Source of the DNA: Neptunicoccus cionae
GTDB taxonomy: Bacteria; Pseudomonadota; Alphaproteobacteria; Rhodobacterales; Rhodobacteraceae
Length of the DNA: 64,000 nt
Direction: 5' to 3'
NCBI RefSeq assembly: GCF_002860325.1
Contig: NZ_PKOJ01000004.1
Span: 124,001 to 188,000, forward strand
Positions within the stretch are counted from its first letter, which is position 1. Every line of letters starts with the position of its first letter. A program made the position numbers and the translations under genes. Positions 52,319 to 61,464 of this stretch are shown here, piece after piece. Under the pieces are notes generated by a model. The model made no database searches, was not told the origin of the DNA, and saw only the letters and a program-made list of their open reading frames with translations.

Positions 52319-52374
52319 ACGACGGTCACGCCATTCTATGAAACTGCAACAACGAAATAAGAAAGGATTGGGTC

Positions 52375-52764
52375 ATGCCAATTGAAACCATCGGCGGAAC
52401 TGTAAAACTGCCGGACGGAACACCTGTTCCCCTGTCAAAAGCTGTAAAGGTTGGTGATTTGTTGATGCTGTCGGGCCAACTTGGTTTCGGTCCGGACGGA
52501 CGGATCGTTGAGGGAGGGATCGAGGCCCAGACGAAACAGTGTATCGAGAACGCGAAAGCGGTGCTGGCAGAGGCCGGTTCGGATCTGTCACAGGTCGTTA
52601 AGGCCTCCATCTGGCTAACGGACACGGCAGACTTCGCAGCGTTTAATCGCGCCTATGCGGAATATTTCCCGTCCCATCCGCCCGCGCGCTCGGCGGTTTG
52701 TTCGGGCCTGATGGTTCCCGGTGCCGTGGTCGAAATCGAATTTATCGCCCATCAACCGGCCTGA
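52375..52764 (+). CDS. RidA family protein (reactive imine/enamine deaminase)
   Basis: 129 residues. The family signature PPARSAVCSGLMVPGAVVEIEFIAH near 101-125 includes the substrate-binding Arg. RidA proteins hydrolyse reactive 2-aminoacrylate and other imines made by PLP or FAD amine oxidation. Neighbours that would form imines are the ornithine cyclodeaminase homologue and the FAD amino-acid oxidase homologue. The 3' end overlaps the next, opposite gene by 13 bases. Confidence 0.9.
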   Translation: MPIETIGGTVKLPDGTPVPLSKAVKVGDLLMLSGQLGFGPDGRIVEGGIEAQTKQCIENAKAVLAEAGSDLSQVVKASIWLTDTADFAAFNRAYAEYFPSHPPARSAVCSGLMVPGAVVEIEFIAHQPA

Positions 52765-53372
52765 TCGGGCTCCGCTGGTTCGCCAGTCTGCAAGCGCTGG
52801 GGTTCTGTACAAATGCAGAAAACCTCGGCGTCCTGCGGACCCGCACTCAGATAGGCGTGCCCCATGGTGCTGTCGAGATAGATACTCTCACCCGCTTTCA
52901 GTGTAACCGGCGCATAAAACTCGGTATGGACCTCAACTTCGCCATTGATCACAACAAGGAACTCCTCGCCTCCATGCTTCTCCAGCGCGCCGAAATCCGC
53001 CAGAGAAGACGCTTTGATCTTTGCGTGGATCGGGACCATCCGCTTGTTGGTCAGATCGGAACAAAGATAGCGGTAGACGTAATTGGGCGTGTCTATCACA
53101 ACGCCATCGCCCGCGCGTGACGGTGAAAAACGGCTGTTGGGCACCTGTACCGCACCAGCGCTGTCGTCCTCGCCGATCAACTGCCCGACGGTCAGCTCCA
53201 GCCCGTCGGCAAGGCGCAGCACTTTATCAAGCGTCGGGGACAAAGCCCCGTTTTCGATCTTGGAGATGGTCGAAACCGAAACGCCGGAAAGCTGTGCAAG
53301 ACCGTTCAGTGTCAACTGGTGGGCCTTGCGCAAATGTCTGAGGCGGGCCCCCAAATCATTTGGTGTGGTCAT
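52752..53372 (-). CDS. XRE-type regulator with C-terminal cupin domain, second copy
   Basis: 206 residues from the ATG at 53372. LTLNGLAQLSGVSVSTISKIENGALSP near 23-49 is the HTH, and KHGGEEFLVVINGEVEVHTEFYAPVTLKAGESIYLDSTMGHAYLSAG the cupin. Clearly related to the protein at 50281-50919 (same domain order, similar loops). It diverges from the FAD oxidase-TRAP operon and is the likely local regulator. Confidence 0.9.
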   Translation of the reverse strand: MTTPNDLGARLRHLRKAHQLTLNGLAQLSGVSVSTISKIENGALSPTLDKVLRLADGLELTVGQLIGEDDSAGAVQVPNSRFSPSRAGDGVVIDTPNYVYRYLCSDLTNKRMVPIHAKIKASSLADFGALEKHGGEEFLVVINGEVEVHTEFYAPVTLKAGESIYLDSTMGHAYLSAGPQDAEVFCICTEPQRLQTGEPAEPDQAG

Positions 53373-53533
53373 CGGATTGGTCCCTCTGAACAGGCGGAGT
53401 GGATGGTCGTAGAACAATAACGGAGTTCCACTAAAAGGGAAACTATTTTCGTATACGATAATTTTTTGTTGCTTTTTGAAAATCCACCGATAGCCTGAAA
53501 TCCAAGGGAATCGCCGCGAAGGGGCAAGTTTTT
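53373..53533. promoter_or_regulatory. Divergent promoter region, second XRE-cupin gene / FAD oxidase operon
   Basis: 161 AT-rich bases. The palindrome TCGTATACGA (53449-53458) sits in TTTTCGTATACGATAATTTT. The CGATA element also occurs in both arms of the repeat at 50239-50271, which would fit two related regulators reading similar half-sites. No start or other gene is seen in the interval. Confidence 0.5.
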
Positions 53534-54676
53534 ATGTCAGAACCTACCATGACAGCTGATGTGATTGTTATCGGCGCCGGTATCGCCGGAGCATCGGTTG
53601 CAGCCAATCTGTCGGAAAGCTGCACTGTCATTCTGGCCGAAATGGAATCCCAACCGGGTTATCACACCACCGGACGGTCTGCCGCAGTCTTCGCACCAAG
53701 CTACGGCCCCGCCGGGGTTCGCGCGCTGACACGGGCCTCCCGTGCATTTTTCGATACGCCACCAGAGGGATTTTGCGATGCCCCGCTGCTCACCCCTCGG
53801 GAAATCCTGATGATTGCCCGAGACGATCAGGGTGCAGCACTTGATGCGCTGATTGAAACCGCATCCCGTGATACGGCTGTGGAACGGCTTGATGCGTCGG
53901 GCCTTCAAGATCACCAACCCTTGCTGCGTTCGGGTTATGCCAGTGCGGGTATGCTGGATCGGGGCGGACAGGATATTGATGTGGCAGCCTTGCACCAAGG
54001 CTATCTCCGCCTGTTCAAAAAACGCGGAGGCACCCTGCTGCGCAATGCCGAGGTATTGTCGCTTCAGCCCGACAGCACAGGCTGGACGGCTGACACCAAG
54101 GCCGGCACGCTGAAAGCACCAGTTGTGGTAAATGCCGCCGGTGCTTGGGCAGACCGGATCGGTGAACTGGCGGGCGCAGAGACCATCGGGCTGAAACCCA
54201 AACGCCGCACCGCGATGATGGTGCCGGAACCGGCAGGATTTACCCGCCGCGACGCGCCAATCACAATCGACATCGAAGAACAGTTCTACCTGAAGCCCGA
54301 TGCCGGACGGTTGCTGCTGTCCCCCGCCGATGAAACACCGAGCGATCCCTGCGATGCGCAACCCGATGAAATGGACGTGGCGATCTGTGCGGACCGCATC
54401 ATGACGGCGTTTGAACTCGATATCCGCAGGATTGAAAACAAATGGGCAGGATTACGGAGTTTTGTGGCGGATAAGGAACCCGTCATTGGATTTTCCACAC
54501 AGGCAGAAGGATTTTTCTGGATGGCCGGACAGGGCGGATATGGCATTCAAACTGCGCCCGCCGCCGGTAGGCTGGCAAGTGCGCTTGTTCAGGGAAAACC
54601 GGTGCCAGACGACCTGATAGATCACGGGTTTGATCAGACACTTGTCGCTTCCGGACGCAAGGGATTGGCCGCATGA
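53534..54676 (+). CDS. FAD-dependent amino-acid oxidase/dehydrogenase family protein
   Basis: 380 residues of the glycine/D-amino-acid oxidase (DAO) family. The FAD loop is VIVIGAGIAGASVAANL at about 10-26, followed by the RSAAVFAPSYG segment (57-67). The C-terminal FWMAGQGGYGIQTAPAAGRLAS near 338 contacts the FAD. First gene of the operon that goes on to a TRAP M-P-Q system, M81 metallopeptidase and amidohydrolase, overlapping the permease by 4 bases. A D-amino-acid or N-substituted amino acid is a plausible substrate. Confidence 0.88.
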   Translation: MSEPTMTADVIVIGAGIAGASVAANLSESCTVILAEMESQPGYHTTGRSAAVFAPSYGPAGVRALTRASRAFFDTPPEGFCDAPLLTPREILMIARDDQGAALDALIETASRDTAVERLDASGLQDHQPLLRSGYASAGMLDRGGQDIDVAALHQGYLRLFKKRGGTLLRNAEVLSLQPDSTGWTADTKAGTLKAPVVVNAAGAWADRIGELAGAETIGLKPKRRTAMMVPEPAGFTRRDAPITIDIEEQFYLKPDAGRLLLSPADETPSDPCDAQPDEMDVAICADRIMTAFELDIRRIENKWAGLRSFVADKEPVIGFSTQAEGFFWMAGQGGYGIQTAPAAGRLASALVQGKPVPDDLIDHGFDQTLVASGRKGLAA

Positions 54677-55956
54677 TCTGGATCGTCCCCTTCATCGCCG
54701 CCGCCTTGCTGGCCTCCGGTCTGGCACTGGCTTATGTGATCGGGGGGGCTGCTGCGCTGACGTTTATCCTGTCGGACAATTCCCGCTATCTGGCGGTGCT
54801 GCCCCAGAAGGTTTTCTCCCAGATCAGCATCTTCTCCCTGCTGGCCATGCCATTGTTTATACTCGCCGGCGAATTGATGAACCGTGGTGGTGTCACCAAA
54901 TCCCTGATCGATTTGTCTATGGCTCTGATCGGGCGGCTGCGCGGAGGGCTGGGTCACGTGAACATCATGACATCGGTGTTTTTCGCAGGGATTTCAGGAT
55001 CAGCCGTGGCGGATGCGGCTGCCCTGTCAAACACGCTTGTACCAGCCATGCGGGAACGGGGGTACAGTGCGGAATACGCCGGTGCAATTACCGCGGCATC
55101 TTCGATCATTGGCCCGATTGTACCACCTTCGATCATTCTCATCTTTTATGGCGCGTTGATGCAGACATCTGTGGCCGCGCTTTTCGTGGCAGGGATCCTG
55201 CCCGGCCTGCTGCTGGCCGCCGTACTTTTCGCAGTAAACGCTTGGTTCGCGTGGCGCGAGGATCACCCCCGCGTGGAAAAAGGCGACGCCCCTGCCCTGC
55301 TGCCCGCAATTTTCAAGGCGCTGCCGGCATTGTGCCTGCCAATCATCATCGTCGGGGGCATTGTGCTCGGGTGGATGACCCCGACAGAAGCTGCTGCCGT
55401 TGCCGTCTTTGCGGCCGTAATTGCCGCCTTCTTTTATTCCCCGCTCTCTTTGAAAGATATGTGGGAAAGCTTCACCCGCACCGCCATTCTGACCGGATCA
55501 ATCTTCATGATCCTTTGCGCCGTCGCAGCGTTCGGCCATCTGGCCGCTCTGGAACGCATTCCACAGGCCATAGCCGGTCTGGTGGAACAAATGGGTCTGG
55601 GACCGGTCGGCTTTTTGCTGGTGATGAACCTGATTTTCATTATCGCAGGCATGGTGATGGATGTGCCCGTTGCACTGGCACTGCTGGTCCCGTTGCTGGC
55701 GCCTGTCGCGCTCGCCAACGGGGCGGACCCCGTCCATCTGGGGATAGTCATCTGTTTCAATCTGTGCATCGGGCTGGTGTCGCCACCTTTAGGGGGATGC
55801 TTGCTGATCGTCTCTACCGTCACGGGCGTGGATTACTGGAAGCTCGCCCGCGCTGTGCTGCCCTTCGTCGTCGCCGAAATCATCGCACTGGGAATACTCG
55901 TCTTTACGCCGGAAATCAGCCTCTGGCTGCCCCGGACGCTGGGACTGTGGAAATAA
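54673..55956 (+). CDS. TRAP transporter large permease subunit, system 5 (DctM family)
   Basis: 427 residues, about 12 membrane segments. GISGSAVADAAALSNTLVPAMRERGYS near residue 104 and SPPLGGCLLIVSTVTGVDYW near 371 parallel the system 4 permease closely. ATGA overlap with the oxidase. M-P-Q order as in system 4, different from the usual P-Q-M. Confidence 0.92.
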   Translation: MIWIVPFIAAALLASGLALAYVIGGAAALTFILSDNSRYLAVLPQKVFSQISIFSLLAMPLFILAGELMNRGGVTKSLIDLSMALIGRLRGGLGHVNIMTSVFFAGISGSAVADAAALSNTLVPAMRERGYSAEYAGAITAASSIIGPIVPPSIILIFYGALMQTSVAALFVAGILPGLLLAAVLFAVNAWFAWREDHPRVEKGDAPALLPAIFKALPALCLPIIIVGGIVLGWMTPTEAAAVAVFAAVIAAFFYSPLSLKDMWESFTRTAILTGSIFMILCAVAAFGHLAALERIPQAIAGLVEQMGLGPVGFLLVMNLIFIIAGMVMDVPVALALLVPLLAPVALANGADPVHLGIVICFNLCIGLVSPPLGGCLLIVSTVTGVDYWKLARAVLPFVVAEIIALGILVFTPEISLWLPRTLGLWK

Positions 55957-55988
55957 GACCAACCAACTTAACAGGGAAGGAAACTATC

Positions 55989-56960
55989 ATGAAACTGACA
56001 AAGATCCTGACGGCCTCTGCCGTTGCACTGAGCTTTGCACTGCCCTCTGCGGCAGAAGTCAAAATCGCGCTGGACAGCCCGCCCGATCTGGAAAAATCCG
56101 GCACTTACGTCTGGGCCCATACTTTTGGCAACTACCTGAACGCCAACGGCATCGAGGCTGCGGAATACGAACGCAATTCACTGGGTGAGGAAGCCGAGCG
56201 GCTGGATCAGGTCAGCCAGGGGCTGCTGGAAGTATCCATGTCGGATGCAAAATCCGCTGGCACGCTGGACTCGACGATTTTTGGTTCCATGATGCCTTAC
56301 TTCTTCGATGATATGGCGCAACTGGACACCGCCCTTGATGAAGGCGGAATGCTGGCAAAGATCAACGAAGGCACAACGCCAAAGGGCGTGCGAGTGCTTG
56401 ATCTGGTGATGACTGGTACACCCACCGGCATTTTCACCACCGAAGTTCCGATCCGCAAGTTCGAGGATATGCAAGGCGTTCGGATGCGTGCGCTGGACGA
56501 AGTGCAAATCAACACGTTTGAACAATGGGGATCCAAGGGCACAATCGTCTCATGGTCCGAAGTGCCAAACGCGCTGCAAACCGGCGTGGCTGGCGGCTAC
56601 ATCAATCCGGCGTTTGTGCCACTGACTTACGGGCATACGGCTTTCATCAAGTATTTCACCAACGCCCAGATGAGCCCTTCCGTCCGCGTCGCGATTGCTT
56701 CTGAGGATTGGTACCAGTCCCTTTCCGACGCCGAACGCGAAATCGTGCAACAGGCTGTGGATGCGGCCCACAAAGCCAACCGTGAACTGGTATCCGACGA
56801 TTCCGAAGTGCTCAAGCAACTGGAAGAAGCGGGTATAGAAGTGATCGAACTGACACCCGAAGAACGCGCCAAATTCCGCGAGGCAAGCCAACCGCTGTAT
56901 GAGTCCACCAAAATGCCAGAAGGTGGTCTTGAGGCTTGGAACAAAGCGGTCGGGCGCTAA
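55989..56960 (+). CDS. TRAP transporter substrate-binding protein, system 5 (DctP family)
   Basis: 323 residues with a signal peptide ending near SAAEV (about 21). The mature chain is a paralogue of the system 4 protein. VRMRALDEVQINTFEQWG near 162 has the conserved Arg. GGAAGG precedes the start. The small subunit follows 3 bases after the stop. Confidence 0.92.
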   Translation: MKLTKILTASAVALSFALPSAAEVKIALDSPPDLEKSGTYVWAHTFGNYLNANGIEAAEYERNSLGEEAERLDQVSQGLLEVSMSDAKSAGTLDSTIFGSMMPYFFDDMAQLDTALDEGGMLAKINEGTTPKGVRVLDLVMTGTPTGIFTTEVPIRKFEDMQGVRMRALDEVQINTFEQWGSKGTIVSWSEVPNALQTGVAGGYINPAFVPLTYGHTAFIKYFTNAQMSPSVRVAIASEDWYQSLSDAEREIVQQAVDAAHKANRELVSDDSEVLKQLEEAGIEVIELTPEERAKFREASQPLYESTKMPEGGLEAWNKAVGR

Positions 56961-56963
56961 ACC

Positions 56964-57488
56964 ATGCGGGCGATCTCTGATATTCTGAACCGGCTGTCAT
57001 GGGGGCTGAACCGTGTGGCCCTGATCGGCGCAGCGCTGGCGGTTGCCGTGATGCTGGCCGCAGCCGGTTGGCAGGTGATCGCCCGATACCTCTTGCATCA
57101 GCCGCCTGTGTGGACCGAAGAACTGGCAAGGTTCTCTATGGTCTGGGGCGGTTTGCTTGGCGCATCCTGCGCCTATCGGTACCGGCTGGACCCGACGTTG
57201 TTTCCCAATGCGCTCAAGGCGGCCGGGGCAAAGGGTCTGGCATTTACTCTGGCACGGTCCTTCGGGGTCATGTGCTTTGTACTGCCTATCTTGTGGTTCA
57301 GCTTTTTCGGCCCGAATACCAATCCCGCGCGGGGCTATATCGCGCGGCTGGCAGGGCGGCAGACCGAAACTATGGACCTGCCAATGGTGGTCTTTGGTAT
57401 CGCGATACCGCTCGCCTTTACGCTTATTCTAATTCACGTGCTGGCCGATCTGGTCCGTGCCATCGCTGATCTGAGGACTGCGAAATGA
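56964..57488 (+). CDS. TRAP transporter small permease subunit, system 5 (DctQ family)
   Basis: 174 residues, four membrane segments, with VWTEELARFSMVWGGLLGASCAY near 50-72. Similar to the system 4 small subunit. It overlaps the M81 metallopeptidase by 4 bases, so transporter and enzymes share one message. Confidence 0.9.
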   Translation: MRAISDILNRLSWGLNRVALIGAALAVAVMLAAAGWQVIARYLLHQPPVWTEELARFSMVWGGLLGASCAYRYRLDPTLFPNALKAAGAKGLAFTLARSFGVMCFVLPILWFSFFGPNTNPARGYIARLAGRQTETMDLPMVVFGIAIPLAFTLILIHVLADLVRAIADLRTAK

Positions 57489-58933
57489 AACTGTTTATGG
57501 CTTCTTTGGCTACTGAAACCAATTCCTTCTCCCCGATCCCGACAGGGTGGAGCGGTTTTAAGGAACATCTTTATACCAAAGAGGCTTCTCGCGGGGATGC
57601 AGGGCTTTATGCAGCGGCTGCAACGCTTTGGCGCAAGAGGGCTGAAGCTTTGGGATGGCAGGTGGCCGAGGGTCTGTCCACATACGCCCAGCCCGCAGGT
57701 CCGACCGTGCGTTCAGTCTATGAAACCATGCGGGACGACATACTGGACGACCTGCGCGCAGCCATGCCAGTGGACGTGGTCCTGATGTCCATGCACGGTG
57801 CGATGATCGCGCAAGGATACGACGATTGCGAAGGCGATATGATGCTGCGCGTCCGTGATATTGTGGGGCCAGATGCGGTAATCGGACTGGAACTTGACCC
57901 CCATTGCCACCTGACGGAACTGATGCTCGACAATGCCACAGCGATCATCTGCTACAAGGAATACCCCCATATCGACGTGGTGGAGCGGGCCGAAGAACTC
58001 TTCACCCTGTGCGCCGATGCGGCAACGGGTAAAACCCGTCCGGTGATGCGGGATTATGATTGCCGGATGATGGCGATGTACCATACCCCGTTCGAACCGG
58101 TCCGCAGCTACGTGGACCGGATGTCAGAAATGGAAGGACAGGACGGCATCCTGTCCGTTTCATTGGTCCACGGCTTCCCTTGGGGCGACAACCCACGCTG
58201 TGGAACCCGCACACTGGTGATTACAGACGGAGATGAATCGCTGGCAGGGAAACGGGCCAAAGCGCTCGGTCAGGAACTCTGGGAGATGCGCGATGAACTG
58301 CGCCGGTTCCCAAGCATGGCAGACGGGATAGACAAGGCGGTTGCCCTGAATGCAGCGCCTGTGGTTCTGGCAGATTTTGCCGATAACGCAGGGGGTGGCG
58401 CACCATCAGATTCAACCTTTGTGCTTGTCGAAGCCATAAAGCGTGGACTGAAAGATATTGCCTTTGCCACCTTCTGGGATCCGGTTCTGGTGGGCATGTG
58501 TATCGACGCCGGAGAAGGCGCGGAAATGGACGTTCGGATCGGCGGCAAGATCGGCCCCATGTCCGGCGATCCGGTAGACCTGAAAGTTGTGGTGCGCGGG
58601 ATCAAGCGGGACTCGGTCCAGCATCTGGGCAGCGCCGAAATGAATATGGGCGATTGTGTCTGGCTGGAATCCGACGGCATCCATATCGTTGTGAACACAA
58701 GGCGCACACAGACTTTCCACCCCGAAGCATTTACCAACCTTGGAATTGATCTGGCGGCACTGAAATACATTGTCGTAAAATCCTCGCAGCATTTCTATGA
58801 CGGCTTTGCCCCGATTGCAGCCGAGGTGATCCACCTCGGCACACCGGGGGCAATCACCCCTGATTTCACTATAGTGCCTTTCACCAAACGGGACGGGAAC
58901 TACTGGCCCAAAGTGGAAAACCCCTTCACCTAG
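57485..58933 (+). CDS. M81 family metallopeptidase (MlrC-like)
   Basis: 482 residues, full length for the M81 (microcystinase MlrC) family. The start MKLFMASLATETNSFSPIPTG is typical; SMHGAMIAQGYDDCEGDMM near 100-118 and LELDPHCHLTEL near 137-148 hold the metal ligands (His, Asp, Cys-His), and VVLADFADNAGGGAPSDSTF near 295 is conserved. MlrC cuts small peptides in microcystin breakdown, but most members lie in unrelated catabolic operons. Here it is followed by an amidohydrolase and a G3E GTPase, so a role on an amide or cyclic amide taken up by TRAP system 5 is inferred. Confidence 0.9.
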   Translation: MKLFMASLATETNSFSPIPTGWSGFKEHLYTKEASRGDAGLYAAAATLWRKRAEALGWQVAEGLSTYAQPAGPTVRSVYETMRDDILDDLRAAMPVDVVLMSMHGAMIAQGYDDCEGDMMLRVRDIVGPDAVIGLELDPHCHLTELMLDNATAIICYKEYPHIDVVERAEELFTLCADAATGKTRPVMRDYDCRMMAMYHTPFEPVRSYVDRMSEMEGQDGILSVSLVHGFPWGDNPRCGTRTLVITDGDESLAGKRAKALGQELWEMRDELRRFPSMADGIDKAVALNAAPVVLADFADNAGGGAPSDSTFVLVEAIKRGLKDIAFATFWDPVLVGMCIDAGEGAEMDVRIGGKIGPMSGDPVDLKVVVRGIKRDSVQHLGSAEMNMGDCVWLESDGIHIVVNTRRTQTFHPEAFTNLGIDLAALKYIVVKSSQHFYDGFAPIAAEVIHLGTPGAITPDFTIVPFTKRDGNYWPKVENPFT

Positions 58934-58945
58934 AAAGAGACTCTC

Positions 58946-60448
58946 ATGGCGCACAGCTTTGATATCATCCTGCGAAATGGCCGTGTCATGGACCCTGAAA
59001 CCGGCTTTGATCAGGTCTGCGACCTTGCCGTCAAAGGGGGCTCCATCGCGGCTGTGGGCCATCTCGATGGCAGCGCAGAACAGGAAATCGACGCCACCGG
59101 TCTTGTTGTTGCGCCCGGATTTCTCGACCTGCACGCCCACGGACAATCCGTTGCCGCCGACCGGATGCAGGCCTTTGACGGGGTGACAACAACACTAGAG
59201 CTGGAAGTGGGCGCCTTGCCTGTAGCCGACTGGTACGCACGGCAGGCCAAACAGCCCCGCGCCCTGAATTATGGCACGGCAGCGGCGTGGTTGTTCGGGC
59301 GCAAGGCCACATTCGGGGCAATCGAACTGGACGCATCCGTACACCCGATTGACCAGATGGGTGCAGGATCGGAAAATATGGACTGGTCCACCGAAGCAGC
59401 CTCCCCCGAACAAACCAAAGACATTGTAGCGCATGTCCGACAGGGGCTGGAAGACGGCGCAATCGGGATCGGTCTGCCCAACGGCTATGCGCCGGGGGCT
59501 GGAGTGAAGGAAATGGCCGATATTTGCGATCTGGCATATGAGTATAACGCTCCGACCTTCACCCATATTGCCTATCTCAGCAACATCGACCCGCAAAGTT
59601 CGGTTGACAGTTATGTGCGGCTGATCGGGCTGGCAGGGGCGACCGGTGCGCATATGCACATCTGCCATCTGAACTCGACTTCGCTGATGGATATCGAGCG
59701 GGTCGTGGAACTGGTGAAAAAAGCACAGGATCAGGGGCTTCCCGTCACCACCGAAGCCTATCCTTATGGTACGGGCGCAACAGTGGTCAGCGCAGGGTTC
59801 TTCATGGACCCGGATTTCACAAACCGCACCGGCAGCGACTATTCCAACATCGAACTGATCCGCAACCACCACCGCTTTTCAGGGCGCGAAGACATGCGCA
59901 ACGCGCGGGAGGAAGACCCGACCGATCTGGTAATGTGGCATTTTCTTGATGTGGAAGCCAATGACGAACACCGCCGCCTGCTGGACCTTTCGGTAACCTA
60001 CCCGGGCGGCTCTATCGCATCGGATGCAATGCCTTGGATCAACGAGGACGGCAGCATTTACGAAGGGCTGGACTGGCCCCTGCCTGAAAACCTGTCGGCG
60101 CACCCCCGCTCCTCCGGTACGTTCACGCGCTTTCTGCGCGAACATGTCCGCGAACGCAGCACCATGCCGCTGATGGAGGCACTGGCCAAATGCACGATCC
60201 TGCCGGCCAAGGTTATCGAAAGCTGTGCTCCTGCAATTCGCAAAAAGGTGCGCTTGCAAGAGGGCTGTGATGCAGACATTGTTGTGTTTGATCTGGAAAC
60301 CCTGACCGACAAGGCGGATTTCACCGCCATGAACCGTCCCTCCGAAGGGGTGCGGTATTTGCTGGTGAACGGCGAAATGGTGATCCATGAAGGCAAGCTG
60401 GAAACCGGTGCCGCTCCGGGCAAACCGATAAAACGCGGCGCAGCGTGA
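58946..60448 (+). CDS. Amidohydrolase family protein (N-acyl-D-amino acid deacylase-like)
   Basis: 500 residues. Metal ligands LDLHAHGQS (about His67, His69), HIAYLS near 210, HMHICHLNS near 234; the N-terminal IILRNGRVMDPETGFD and C-terminal loop are typical of the D-aminoacylase group, as is the length. These zinc enzymes deacylate N-acyl D- or L-amino acids. It lies between M81 and the G3E GTPase, the latter overlapping by GTGA. Exact substrate unknown; beta-lactam- or hydantoin-type rings cannot be ruled out. Confidence 0.9.
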   Translation: MAHSFDIILRNGRVMDPETGFDQVCDLAVKGGSIAAVGHLDGSAEQEIDATGLVVAPGFLDLHAHGQSVAADRMQAFDGVTTTLELEVGALPVADWYARQAKQPRALNYGTAAAWLFGRKATFGAIELDASVHPIDQMGAGSENMDWSTEAASPEQTKDIVAHVRQGLEDGAIGIGLPNGYAPGAGVKEMADICDLAYEYNAPTFTHIAYLSNIDPQSSVDSYVRLIGLAGATGAHMHICHLNSTSLMDIERVVELVKKAQDQGLPVTTEAYPYGTGATVVSAGFFMDPDFTNRTGSDYSNIELIRNHHRFSGREDMRNAREEDPTDLVMWHFLDVEANDEHRRLLDLSVTYPGGSIASDAMPWINEDGSIYEGLDWPLPENLSAHPRSSGTFTRFLREHVRERSTMPLMEALAKCTILPAKVIESCAPAIRKKVRLQEGCDADIVVFDLETLTDKADFTAMNRPSEGVRYLLVNGEMVIHEGKLETGAAPGKPIKRGAA

Positions 60449-61350
60449 GCGTTCCTGTCCTACTGGTCACAGGCTTTCTGGGGTCCGGTAAAACCACGTT
60501 TATCAACCGCCTCTTACAACAGGATCACGGGCGGCGGATTGCTGCGATTGTGAACGACTTCGGTTCGATTAACATCGACGCCGCCTTGCTGGACAGTGCG
60601 GCAGACGGGGTGATCGGGTTAAAAAACGGCTGCATCTGCTGTTCGCTTCAGGGCGATCTGATGCGCACGCTCAAGCTGGTTCTTTCCCGACGCCCTGCGC
60701 CTGAACTGATCGTGATCGAAGCCAGCGGCGTAGCTGATCCGGCAGGCATCACCCAATCCCTGATGGACCCCGTGATCTGGGCGCAGGCGCGGCTGGAAAC
60801 CGTGATCGGCATTATTGATGCCACCGATCCTGCGCGGCAGAACGATCCCTTGTGGCTGGCGCAATTGCGCGGGTCCGATGTGTTGTGCCTGTCCAAAACC
60901 GCAATGGCAGATCCGTCGGACATAGACCGGCTGAAGGTGGCTTTGTCCGTTCATGGACGAAAACTGATGCTCGATATGGATGAACCGGTCCCTTTAGGCA
61001 CTCTATTTATCGGCGATGCTCTGGCGCGCGCGCACTCCGATGTCCCCTTACACCCCGATGACCGTTTCTGCCATCTGGAGTGGCGCAGTGAACAAGCGCT
61101 AGACCTGCAACAGTTTCAAACGGTAGTCACCCGCCTGACGCCGAATTTGCTGCGGGCAAAAGGGTTTGTACAATTTATCGGGCAACCCGAAGCAACCCTG
61201 TTCCAACTGGCTGGGAATCGCGTAGCATTGTCCCGTGCACCGGAACGCACCGAGACCGGAAACGCCCTTGTCCTTATAGGCGAGAGCGGGATTTTCGTCC
61301 CTGAAGCCGCACGCTCCGCATTGGATCAACTGCTCCGCTCGGATCCATAG
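60445..61350 (+). CDS. G3E family GTPase (CobW/UreG-like metallochaperone)
   Basis: 301 residues, GTG start overlapping the amidohydrolase stop (GTGA). Walker A GFLGSGKTT near residues 10-18, the metal-binding GCICC (Cys63, 65, 66), and the switch segment IEASGVADP near 89 define the COG0523 family. The guanine-specificity motif NKxD appears degenerate (SKTAMAD near 150-156). Such GTPases insert metal into client enzymes; the two metal hydrolases just upstream are natural clients. No Zur site is seen, so it is not obviously part of the zinc-starvation regulon. Confidence 0.88.
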   Translation: MSVPVLLVTGFLGSGKTTFINRLLQQDHGRRIAAIVNDFGSINIDAALLDSAADGVIGLKNGCICCSLQGDLMRTLKLVLSRRPAPELIVIEASGVADPAGITQSLMDPVIWAQARLETVIGIIDATDPARQNDPLWLAQLRGSDVLCLSKTAMADPSDIDRLKVALSVHGRKLMLDMDEPVPLGTLFIGDALARAHSDVPLHPDDRFCHLEWRSEQALDLQQFQTVVTRLTPNLLRAKGFVQFIGQPEATLFQLAGNRVALSRAPERTETGNALVLIGESGIFVPEAARSALDQLLRSDP

Positions 61351-61464
61351 CCGATCACGCAACACGACGATTTCCTGCCCATCCGACTGTAACGGCATGA
61401 AGCTTCTGGCCTTATCCGGAAAAACGTTAGAGAATGGGACGGTAATTCGAGAACCGGTTTTTCC

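Noticed and set aside
54630-55988. The long in-frame extension upstream of the system 5 binding protein.
   Set aside because: It overlaps the permease gene in another frame; a signal peptide and ribosome-binding site mark the start at 55989.
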